Positions 5,206 to 11,648 of a DNA stretch of 12,308 nt are shown one piece after another. Each line of letters starts with the position of its first letter. Positions within the stretch are counted from its first letter, which is position 1. The stretch spans positions 1 to 12,308 of the forward strand of contig JAFUGB010000238.1 in NCBI GenBank assembly GCA_017469605.1, read 5' to 3'. This stretch comes from Clostridia bacterium. Its GTDB lineage: Bacteria; Bacillota; Clostridia; Christensenellales; Aristaeellaceae. Under the pieces are notes generated by a model that was given only the letters and a program-made list of their open reading frames with translations, made no database searches and had not been told where the DNA came from. Made by a program: the position numbers and the translations under genes.

Positions 5206-5877
5206 ATGGAAATCGTTACCAATCAGCTGATGCTTACAGGTGTCGTTACCGAGGAGCCGCAGTTTGACCACGAGGTGTTCGGAGAGGCGTTCTTCCATAC
5301 CATCCTCAGCGTTCCGCGGCTGTCGGGGGCCTACGACCTTTTGCCGCTCACCGTCAGCGAGCGCCTGATGGCCGAAGGCTTCCGGCAGGGAGAAACCGCG
5401 GCCATATCGGGCCAGCTGCGCTCCTATAACAAGGTGATGGGCGGCCAGGGCAGGCTGCTGCTCACCGCCTTTGCCCAGCGGCTTAGACCGGTGGATGAGG
5501 AGGAGAACCCCAATACCGTGTTCCTCACCGGCGCGCTGTGCAAGCCGCCCTCCTTCCGCACCACGCCTTTTGGGCGGGAGATTGCCGACCTGATGCTGGC
5601 GGTCAACCGCTCCTATGGCAAAAGCGATTACATCCCCTGCATTGCCTGGGGGCGTACGGCGCGCTTTGCCTCGGGGCTCAGCGTGGGCGACCGAATCCAG
5701 CTGCAGGGACGTTTCCAAAGCCGGGCCTACCAGAAGCAGCTGCCCGACGGCACGGTGCAGGAGCGCACGGCCTATGAGGTTTCGGTGAGCCGCCTTTCGC
5801 TGGAAACCGGCGCGGGCGGACTGCCGGAGCATGAGGCGCCCTCCCGGCCGCGGTATACCACGGGCGTCATTCAGTAA
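5206..5877 (+). CDS. SSB-like protein with two OB folds
   Basis: A 223-residue protein built from two related single-stranded-DNA-binding-type OB folds, about residues 5-95 and 103-200. The second is clearer: VFLTGALCKPPSFRTTPFGR at its start and a late DRIQLQGRFQSR strand are typical of bacterial SSB. The first repeats the same plan (LMLTGVVTEEPQF, then AISGQLRSY). Classical SSB has one OB fold and an acidic tail ending in DDDIPF; here the tail is short and ends TTGVIQ, so the usual partner-binding tip is missing. It probably binds single-stranded nucleic acid, but it is unlikely to be the main replicative SSB. GGAGGG (5192-5197) lies 8 nt before the ATG. It shares an operon with the deacetylase, which gives no obvious functional link. 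Confidence 0.78.
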   Translation: MEIVTNQLMLTGVVTEEPQFDHEVFGEAFFHTILSVPRLSGAYDLLPLTVSERLMAEGFRQGETAAISGQLRSYNKVMGGQGRLLLTAFAQRLRPVDEEENPNTVFLTGALCKPPSFRTTPFGREIADLMLAVNRSYGKSDYIPCIAWGRTARFASGLSVGDRIQLQGRFQSRAYQKQLPDGTVQERTAYEVSVSRLSLETGAGGLPEHEAPSRPRYTTGVIQ

Positions 5878-5887
5878 CAATATCCGC

Positions 5888-5935
5888 AAAAAAACCTGCC
5901 GGAGGATGAAACGGATCCCCCGGCAGGCTTTTTTT
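5888..5935. terminator. Bidirectional terminator between convergent genes
   Basis: CCTGCCGG pairs with CCGGCAGG (5895-5902 with 5920-5927), with an inner GGAT/ATCC extension. Seven A precede the stem and C plus seven T follow it, so it can stop transcription in both directions. It sits between the OB-fold gene (plus) and the metal-dependent regulator gene (minus). Confidence 0.92.
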
Positions 5936-5940
5936 GCTTT

Positions 5941-6312
5941 TTACATATTGTGATCCTTCAGGAACGCCACCAGCGCTTCATAGGAGGTTTGGCTGATATC
6001 GTGCTCAAGCTTGCAGGCGTCCTCCCGGGCGATTTCGTCGCTGACGCCCAGCAGTTGCAGGCAGTGCGTCAGCGTTTTATGCCGGTCGTAGATGTTGCGG
6101 GCAATCTCCTCACCGCTTTCACTCAGCGTGATCAGGTTGTTCTGATCCATATGGATATAGCCGTTTTCCCGCAGGCGCTTCATGGCCACGCTCACGGAGG
6201 GCTTGGTAACCCCCAGCCCGGCGGCGATATCAATGGAGCGGACTTCCCCTTTCTTTTCGCGGATCATCAAAATTTGTTCCAGATAATCTTCGGATGATTT
6301 ACGGATGTTCAT
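5941..6312 (-). CDS. DtxR/MntR-family metal-dependent transcriptional regulator
   Basis: A 123-residue repressor of manganese or iron homeostasis genes. Residues 1-65 form the winged helix-turn-helix (RSIDIAAGLGVTKPSVSVAM is the recognition region). The rest is the dimerisation domain; there is no SH3-like third domain, as in MntR. Metal-ligand positions compared with Bacillus subtilis MntR (offset by one): D9, E12, H78, E103 and H104 are conserved, while MntR E99 is Cys100, as in iron-sensing DtxR (C102). The local ACKLEH also resembles the DtxR ligand block. I start at the ATG at 6310-6312, which has GAGGG 8 nt upstream; a second in-frame ATG lies five codons earlier. No metal transporter gene is adjacent, so its targets lie elsewhere or include its own promoter. 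Confidence 0.88.
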   Translation of the reverse strand: MNIRKSSEDYLEQILMIREKKGEVRSIDIAAGLGVTKPSVSVAMKRLRENGYIHMDQNNLITLSESGEEIARNIYDRHKTLTHCLQLLGVSDEIAREDACKLEHDISQTSYEALVAFLKDHNM

Positions 6313-6338
6313 AGCTTGATCCCTCATTTCTTTCGCTT

Positions 6339-6367
6339 ATCGTATCATGAAAACAAAAATTTTTCAA
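6339..6367 (-). promoter_or_regulatory. Promoter of the metal-dependent regulator
   Basis: On the minus strand, TTGAAA (6362-6367), a 17-nt spacer and TACGAT (6339-6344) precede the gene by about 27 nt. The -35 overlaps an AT-rich inverted repeat, AAAATTT (6356-6362) and AAATTTT (6370-6376), which could be an operator but is low in complexity. Confidence 0.6.
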
Positions 6368-6409
6368 TGAAATTTTATTAAAACGGGTAAAAAAGTGCGT
6401 TATCTATGG

Positions 6410-6415
6410 TACAAT
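6410..6415 (+). promoter_or_regulatory. Likely -10 box of the trmO operon
   Basis: TACAAT lies 27 nt before the trmO start codon. No good -35 hexamer is found at the usual distance. It is divergent from the regulator promoter, about 65 nt apart, so the DtxR/MntR-like protein could affect both. Confidence 0.4.
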
Positions 6416-6442
6416 GGGGAAAATTCACGCGGGAGGATGGGC

Positions 6443-7147
6443 ATGCGGCGGTTTGAAATCGCGCCGGTGGCGCATATCCAAAGCGATTTTCCCCAAAAAT
6501 TCGGCATTCCGCGCCAGAGCGGACTGGTGCAGGCCCTGGAGGCCCGCATTGTATTTGAACCGCCCTACAGGCGCCGGGAAGCGCTGCGCGAGATTGACGG
6601 CTTTTCCCACCTGTGGCTGATCTGGCAGTTTTCCGAGGCGCTGGTTGAGGACTTTCGTCCCACCGTGCGCCCGCCCCGGCTGGGCGGCAACCGACGGGTG
6701 GGTGTGTTTGCCAGCCGCGCGCCCTACCGGCCCAACGGCCTGGGGCTCAGCTGCGTGCGCCTGCTCCGGGTGGAGGAAGCCGGTGACGGCCCGCAATTGG
6801 TGGTGGCGGGGGCCGATTTGCTGGACGGCACGCCCATTTTTGATATCAAGCCCTATATCCCCTATTCGGACTGCCATCCCGAAGCGCTGCCGGGCTACAC
6901 CGCGCAGACGGCAGCGCATAGGCTGCGGGTGCGCTGCGACCAAGCGCTGTTAAAGCAGGTGCCTGAGGATAAGCGCGAAGCGCTGCTGGGCGTGCTGGCC
7001 TGCGATCCCAGGCCGGGCTATGAGGACGCGCCCGGGCAGGTATACGGCCTGGCCTTTGCCGGGCTGGATGTTGGCTTTCAGGTACAGGACGGCGTGCTCA
7101 CCGTGGTACGCGTAAACAGAATGGAAGGGGAAGCATGCGGGCAGTGA
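6443..7147 (+). CDS. trmO: tRNA (N6-threonylcarbamoyladenosine(37)-N6)-methyltransferase TrmO
   Basis: A 234-residue protein of the TsaA/TrmO (YaeB) family, which methylates t6A37 of ACY-decoding tRNA using S-adenosylmethionine. Family blocks are clear: FSHLWLIWQF at 54-63, RVGVFASRAPYRPNGLGLS at 85-103, LLDGTPIFDIKPYIPYSD at 126-143 and DPRPGY at 188-193 in the C-terminal domain. The length agrees with E. coli TrmO (about 235). GGGAGG at 6431-6436 lies 6 nt before the chosen ATG; upstream in-frame starts are either 1 nt from that site or upstream of the -10 box. The stop codon lies inside dtd (13-nt overlap), so the genes are co-translated in a four-gene operon. Confidence 0.92.
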   Translation: MRRFEIAPVAHIQSDFPQKFGIPRQSGLVQALEARIVFEPPYRRREALREIDGFSHLWLIWQFSEALVEDFRPTVRPPRLGGNRRVGVFASRAPYRPNGLGLSCVRLLRVEEAGDGPQLVVAGADLLDGTPIFDIKPYIPYSDCHPEALPGYTAQTAAHRLRVRCDQALLKQVPEDKREALLGVLACDPRPGYEDAPGQVYGLAFAGLDVGFQVQDGVLTVVRVNRMEGEACGQ

Positions 7148-7584
7148 TTCAGCGGGTGACCCATGCCGCCGTACAGGTAAACGGCGAAACCGCGGGCAGC
7201 GTGGGCAGGGGCTATCTGGTGCTGCTGGGCGTAAAGAGCGGCGATACCGAAAAGGACGCCCAGTATATGGCCGATAAAATCATCAAGCTGCGGATCTTTG
7301 AGGATGAAAACGGAAAAATGAACAAATCCATCCGGGAGGTGGGCGGCGCCGTGCTGTGCGTCAGCCAGTTCACCCTGCTGGGAGACGCCCGGGGGCAGAA
7401 CCGCCCGGGCTTTACCCAGGCTGAAGCGCCTGACCGGGCGGACGAACTGTATAAACTGGTCTGCGCCCGGATGCGGGAGCAGGGCGTGATTGTGGAAACC
7501 GGTATTTTCCGTGCCGACATGCAGGTGGAGCTGTGCAATGACGGCCCGGTAACCATCCTGCTGGACAGTGAAAAACAGTTTTAA
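7135..7584 (+). CDS. dtd: D-aminoacyl-tRNA deacylase (Dtd)
   Basis: A 149-residue enzyme that hydrolyses D-aminoacyl-tRNA (and glycine mischarged on tRNA-Ala), protecting translation in the cytoplasm. Both active-site motifs are present: SQFTL at 77-81 and NDGPVT at 135-140, the latter matching the family NxGPVT with the cross-subunit Gly-Pro. MRAVIQRV is the typical N-terminus and the length matches the family (about 145-150). AAGGGGA precedes the ATG, which lies within the end of trmO. The MBL gene starts 10 nt after the stop, its ribosome site overlapping that stop codon. Confidence 0.96.
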   Translation: MRAVIQRVTHAAVQVNGETAGSVGRGYLVLLGVKSGDTEKDAQYMADKIIKLRIFEDENGKMNKSIREVGGAVLCVSQFTLLGDARGQNRPGFTQAEAPDRADELYKLVCARMREQGVIVETGIFRADMQVELCNDGPVTILLDSEKQF

Positions 7585-7593
7585 GGAGTGTAT

Positions 7594-8163
7594 ATGCCGC
7601 ATATTGAAACGCTGACGCTGGGGCCGCTGGAAACCAACTGCTATATCCTGTGGCAGGAGGACCCCCGGCAGGTGGTGGTGATCGATCCCGGGGACGATAT
7701 CCAAACGCTGAAAAGCGCGCTCAAGGACAGGACGGTGGCGGGCGTGCTGGTTACCCACGCCCATTTTGACCATATCCTGGGCTTGCCGGCCATCCCGGGC
7801 GCGCCCATCTATGTGCATGCCCTGGACGCGGAGGCCATGACCGATGAAACGGTGAACTGCGGTCCGGTCAAAAGCGCATCGCCCTATGTGGCGGCCACCG
7901 ATACCGTGGAGGAGGGCAGCCGGATCACCCTGGCGGGCATGACCTTTACCGTGCTGCATACGCCCGGGCATACCCGGGGCTCGGTATGCTACCAATGCGG
8001 CGACGACCTGTTCACCGGCGATACGCTGTTTGTGGGGGGCTGCGGGCGCACCGACCTGCCCGGCGGCGATTGGGGGCAGATGCGCGCCTCGCTGCGCAGG
8101 CTGATGGCGCTCCATGGCCTGCGGGTATACCCCGGCCACGGAGAAAGCGGGGTGATCGCATGA
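7594..8163 (+). CDS. MBL-fold metallo-hydrolase, glyoxalase II-like
   Basis: A 189-residue metallo-beta-lactamase-fold hydrolase of the short glyoxalase II (YcbL/GloC) type. Zinc ligands are all present: THAHFDH at 54-60, H126 in HTPGH, D143 in FTGDTLF and H182 in YPGHG. The GGCGRTDLPGGD segment (148-159) is characteristic of this subgroup. The likely role is thioester hydrolysis, for example S-lactoylglutathione-like conjugates, but these bacteria often lack glutathione, so the true substrate is open. I chose the ATG at 7594 because AAGGAG lies 5 nt upstream; a GTG at 7588 would overlap that site. The stop overlaps the hemZ start (ATGA). In many Clostridia this gene lies between dtd and hemZ, as here. 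Confidence 0.92.
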   Translation: MPHIETLTLGPLETNCYILWQEDPRQVVVIDPGDDIQTLKSALKDRTVAGVLVTHAHFDHILGLPAIPGAPIYVHALDAEAMTDETVNCGPVKSASPYVAATDTVEEGSRITLAGMTFTVLHTPGHTRGSVCYQCGDDLFTGDTLFVGGCGRTDLPGGDWGQMRASLRRLMALHGLRVYPGHGESGVIA

Positions 8164-9611
8164 GCGGCGTTTCGCTGTTTACCAACGCGCCTGCCCTGTC
8201 GGGAGACATGGCCGAGGTGATCCGCCTGTTCTTGGGCAATGTGCCGTTGCTGATCAATGAACCGGGCGGCGATTTTGCCCTGACCCATACCGAAGCCCTG
8301 CAGGAGGGCCTGCGCGTCGTCACCGTCACCGACGGCGCGCGCAGCCATGAAACCCGGGAAAGCCTGACCGGCGACGCCGTGGTGGATAAGCGGCTGCGCC
8401 GGCGCCAGGCCAAGCTGGGCGTTTACCAGGTGCTCAAGGAACGCACAGGCATCACCCCGCCCTGGGGCAGCCTGACCGGCATCCGTCCCACCCGCCTGCT
8501 GTACGCCAACCTGGAAAAGGGCCTGGAAATGGAAGCCGCCTGCGCCGAGCTGCGGCGCGTGTTTGACGTCAGCGCGGAAAAGGCTGATATTCTGCGCCAG
8601 ATCGTTACCGTACAGCGCGAACTGTCGCTGCCCCGGGCCGATGAGGCCGATATATACATTGGCATTCCCTTCTGCGTTACCCGCTGCGCCTATTGCAGCT
8701 TCCTGTCCGGCGAAGTGGGCAAAGGAACGCTTTTGCGGCCCTACGCCGACGCGCTGTGCCTTGAAATCGGCGCCGCGCTGCGATTATTGGAGGATACCGG
8801 CCTGCGGCCCCGCGCCTTTTATATGGGCGGCGGTACGCCCACCGCGCTGCCGCCGGAGCTGCTGCGCCGCGTTTTGACGGCCGCCGCGCCCATCCTGGCC
8901 GAATGCCGGGAAATCACGGTGGAAGCCGGCCGGCCCGATACCATTGACCGGGATAAGCTGCAGGCGCTGCTGGATGCCGGCGTGACCCGCATCAGCGTAA
9001 ATCCGCAGACAGCCCACGATGAAACGCTCGCGCGCATTGGCCGCAGGCATACCGCCGCCCAGACCGAATATGCCTACCGCCTGGCCCGGGATATGGGCTT
9101 TGACCATATCAATATGGACCTGATCGCCGGGCTTCCGGGAGAAAACCTCGGCATGTTCCGGCATACGCTGGACTGGCTGGGCGGCCTGGCGCCCGAAAGC
9201 ATGACGGTGCATACCCTGTCCATCAAGCGCAGCAGCCTGCTGCATCTGTGGCAGGCCCAGCTGCCCGACGGAGATATGGTGGCCGATATGGTGCGCGCCG
9301 GGGCGGCAGCGGCCCGGCAAATGGGCATGCGGCCCTATTACCTGTACCGGCAGAAGTACATGGCGGGCAACCAGGAAAACGTGGGCTATGCCCTGCCCGG
9401 CCACGCCTGCCTGTATAATGTGGATATGATGGAGGAAACGGCCAATGTGATCGCGCTGGGCGCCGGGGCCGCCAGCAAGCGCCTTTTCCCGCAGAAGGGA
9501 TTCATCCGCCGGGCCTTCAACGTGAGCGATATCCGTCAGTATATTGACCGCGTAGAGGAGATGGTCCAGCGCAAGCGGGAGCTTTTCCTTCAGGATCACG
9601 ACGCCAAATAG
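8160..9611 (+). CDS. hemZ: Radical SAM coproporphyrinogen dehydrogenase HemZ
   Basis: A 483-residue radical S-adenosylmethionine enzyme of the HemZ family, related to oxygen-independent HemN, assigned to conversion of coproporphyrinogen III in tetrapyrrole synthesis. The [4Fe-4S] motif is C172-x3-C176-x2-C179 (CVTRCAYCSF), followed by YMGGGTPTAL at 221-230. The HemZ-specific N-terminal part carries PWGSLTGIRPTRL at 101-113, and the C-terminal part QENVGYALPGHACLY at 405-419. Family members are about 480-500 residues long. Its start shares an ATGA overlap with the MBL gene, implying translational coupling. A longer open frame extends upstream inside the MBL gene but is only a shadow. No other haem gene is in the window, and whether this organism makes haem is unknown. 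No terminator is seen after it. Confidence 0.93.
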   Translation: MSGVSLFTNAPALSGDMAEVIRLFLGNVPLLINEPGGDFALTHTEALQEGLRVVTVTDGARSHETRESLTGDAVVDKRLRRRQAKLGVYQVLKERTGITPPWGSLTGIRPTRLLYANLEKGLEMEAACAELRRVFDVSAEKADILRQIVTVQRELSLPRADEADIYIGIPFCVTRCAYCSFLSGEVGKGTLLRPYADALCLEIGAALRLLEDTGLRPRAFYMGGGTPTALPPELLRRVLTAAAPILAECREITVEAGRPDTIDRDKLQALLDAGVTRISVNPQTAHDETLARIGRRHTAAQTEYAYRLARDMGFDHINMDLIAGLPGENLGMFRHTLDWLGGLAPESMTVHTLSIKRSSLLHLWQAQLPDGDMVADMVRAGAAAARQMGMRPYYLYRQKYMAGNQENVGYALPGHACLYNVDMMEETANVIALGAGAASKRLFPQKGFIRRAFNVSDIRQYIDRVEEMVQRKRELFLQDHDAK

Positions 9612-9677
9612 CCTGAATACCCATGGGAATTATAGGTAATATGAATGGCCGATCCCGCGGTTATAGGCATAATCTCG

Positions 9678-9706
9678 TTGACAACACCTTCAAGTTGGTT
9701 TATAAT
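9678..9706 (+). promoter_or_regulatory. Consensus sigma-A promoter of the opp operon
   Basis: TTGACA (9678-9683), a 17-nt spacer and TATAAT (9701-9706) match the consensus exactly. The start codon lies 55 nt downstream. A second TATAAT at 9729-9734 has only a poor -35. The leader holds a small CAGC/GCTG hairpin (9711-9724) before the AGGAGG site. Confidence 0.9.
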
Positions 9707-9760
9707 TCTACAGCATAAACGCTGCTTTTATAATAATTTGGAAGCAATAGGAGGATAATT

Positions 9761-11428
9761 ATGACGAAAAAGATTGTTTCGCTTTTACTGGCGCTGGTAT
9801 TTGCGCTCAGCCTGGGCGCCGCCGCGCTGGCGGCTGAGGGCGACACCCAGGTGCTGAACCTGCGCGCCACCGCCTTTGGCAACAACTATGACGTGCAGGA
9901 CATGGGCTGGCGCTGGATGATGGCCGACTGCTATGAGGGCCTGTTCCGCAACGTGGCCACGCTGGAGGACGGCGAGCAGTTCATCCTGGCGGGCGCCGAA
10001 TCCTATGAAGTCAACGACGAAGGCACGGTGTATACCTTCCACCTGCGCCAGGATGCCAAATGGTCCGACGGCGTGCCGGTGACCGCCCAGGATTACGAAT
10101 ACGGCTGGAAACGCCTGGTCAATCCCGAATACGCCTATGACTACGCTTCCTTCATCTATAACGTGGTAGGTGCTGAGGAATACAGCACCGGCACCGGCGA
10201 TGCCGACGGCGTGATGGCCGTGGCGCTGGATGATTATACCTTCCAGGTCACCCTCAAAATCCCCGATTCCACCTTCCTGTCCAAGCTGGTGGCCACGCCC
10301 CTGTACCCCACCCGCCAGGAAGTGGCCGAGGCCGCCGGTGAAAACTGGGGCAAGGATTGGACGCTGTGCGTGTACAACGGCCCCTTCTGCATGAGCGAGC
10401 TCGTTGAGGACAACCGCATGACCTGGACCCGCAACGAATACTACTGGGATGCCGCCAATGTGGGCCTGGACGCTGTCAACTGGTACCTGGTGGCTGAAGA
10501 CGCCACCGCCACCATCATGTTTGACAACGGAGAGCTTGATCTGCTCCAGACCTCCGGCGACTATCTGATCAAATACAACCAGAAGGTGCAGAACGGCGAA
10601 ATTGCCGTGTGGACCACCGACTATCCCTCCACCTATGGCCTGTTTTTCAACTTTGTTACCGGCGGCCCCGACGGCCTGGTGGCCAACGCCAGCATCCGCA
10701 AGGCGCTGTGCTATGCCATCGACCGCGATGAAATGATCGAAGCCGTGTTTGGCCGCTATGTGCCCGCTTACGCCTGGGTTGCCCCGGCCATCAGCTTTGA
10801 CGGCTCTTCTTACCGCAGCCAGGTGGTCTCTCCCTTCCTGGCCGACGCCCAGACCTACGTGGGCGATACCGATACCCTGCGCGCCCTGTTCCAGAAGGGC
10901 CTGGAAGAGCTGGGCCGTGATACTGACCTGAGCAGCGCGAACATCACCCTCCTGTCCTATGGCTCCACCATGGAAAACCAGACCATGCGCGAATACCTGC
11001 AGCAGATCTGGGAGCAGGCGCTGGGCATCAAGGTTACGCTGAACACCGTGGGCGATTATTCGCTGTTCACCGCCGAGCGCGATGCCGGCAACTATGACCT
11101 GATGGTGGGCAGCTGGTCCTCGGACTATAACGATCCCCTGGACTTCCTGGATACCTTCCACAGCAACCGCTATGCCAGCTATGGCAAGTATAATAACCCC
11201 GCGTTTGACGCCCTGATCGACAGCCTGAACGGTGAAAACGACAACGCCAAGCGCCTGGCCATCTATACCGAAGCCGAGCAGCTGCTGGCTGACGATTGCG
11301 CCCTGATCCCCATCTATCATATGACCCGCGATTACTTCATGCAGAATTGGGTCAAGAACTTCCGCACCTCCTCCTTCGGCGCCAGCCAGGAGCTCTACAT
11401 CACTTATATTGACGGCCGCGGCAACTGA
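9761..11428 (+). CDS. Oligopeptide ABC transporter substrate-binding protein without lipobox
   Basis: A 555-residue extracellular binding protein of the OppA/MppA (SBP family 5) type, which captures peptides for an ABC importer. Typical blocks: DCYEGLFR at 56-63, AKWSDGVPVTAQDYEYGWKR at 99-118 and a late YNDPLDFLDTFHS segment. Residues 1-24 are a signal peptide ending in ALA, followed by AEG, which suggests signal peptidase I cleavage. No cysteine occurs where the lipoprotein lipobox would be, so the protein would not be lipid-anchored, unlike most Gram-positive binding proteins. The start has AGGAGG 6 nt upstream. A terminator and 220 nt separate it from the permease gene, a layout that usually allows more binding protein than permease to be made. 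The peptide specificity cannot be read from sequence. Confidence 0.92.
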   Translation: MTKKIVSLLLALVFALSLGAAALAAEGDTQVLNLRATAFGNNYDVQDMGWRWMMADCYEGLFRNVATLEDGEQFILAGAESYEVNDEGTVYTFHLRQDAKWSDGVPVTAQDYEYGWKRLVNPEYAYDYASFIYNVVGAEEYSTGTGDADGVMAVALDDYTFQVTLKIPDSTFLSKLVATPLYPTRQEVAEAAGENWGKDWTLCVYNGPFCMSELVEDNRMTWTRNEYYWDAANVGLDAVNWYLVAEDATATIMFDNGELDLLQTSGDYLIKYNQKVQNGEIAVWTTDYPSTYGLFFNFVTGGPDGLVANASIRKALCYAIDRDEMIEAVFGRYVPAYAWVAPAISFDGSSYRSQVVSPFLADAQTYVGDTDTLRALFQKGLEELGRDTDLSSANITLLSYGSTMENQTMREYLQQIWEQALGIKVTLNTVGDYSLFTAERDAGNYDLMVGSWSSDYNDPLDFLDTFHSNRYASYGKYNNPAFDALIDSLNGENDNAKRLAIYTEAEQLLADDCALIPIYHMTRDYFMQNWVKNFRTSSFGASQELYITYIDGRGN

Positions 11429-11444
11429 TCCAACCGATCTATTT

Positions 11445-11488
11445 TCCTCCGGGCAGGAAGCTAAGCCTTTTTGCCCGGGGGGATTTTT
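11445..11488 (+). terminator. Intergenic terminator between binding protein and permease genes
   Basis: TCCTCCGGGCA (11445-11455) pairs over about 11 bp, including two G-U pairs, with TGCCCGGGGGG (11472-11482), followed by A and five T (11484-11488). It lies 17 nt past the binding-protein stop. Partial read-through would let the permease genes be made at a lower level. The remainder of the gap (11489-11630) holds no convincing gene. Confidence 0.82.
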
Positions 11489-11648
11489 CGTATTTCCATT
11501 TCCACGAACCGGCCATTTTCGTCCGCGGATATGGCGCCGCCGATCAAGCCGCCGGGCAAACGGAATGCGGCAAAGTTCGTTTTCCCCTGGTTTTTCTTAA
11601 AATGAGGGCATGTATCCCTAAGAGCATTACCAAAGGTGGGAGCCTGTT

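Noticed and set aside
7986..8159. 58-codon upstream extension of the hemZ frame
   Set aside because: It lies wholly inside the MBL gene in another frame and reads as Arg/Pro-rich shadow; the ATG at 8160 with ATGA coupling is the natural start.
9612..9677. Possible terminator after hemZ (CCCATGGG palindrome and repeated TTATAGG)
   Set aside because: The palindrome is only 8 bp with no T-run, and TTATAGG is a short direct repeat; neither makes a convincing terminator or regulatory element.
9785..11320. 511-codon minus-strand ORF antisense to the binding-protein gene
   Set aside because: Long antisense frames are common in GC-rich genes; it is low in complexity, lacks domain motifs and has no ribosome site.
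11461..11640. Minus-strand open frame in the gap between binding protein and permease genes, with a protein-like C-terminus
   Set aside because: No start codon with a ribosome site was found, and its end is the terminator stem; it could be a gene relic but cannot be supported.
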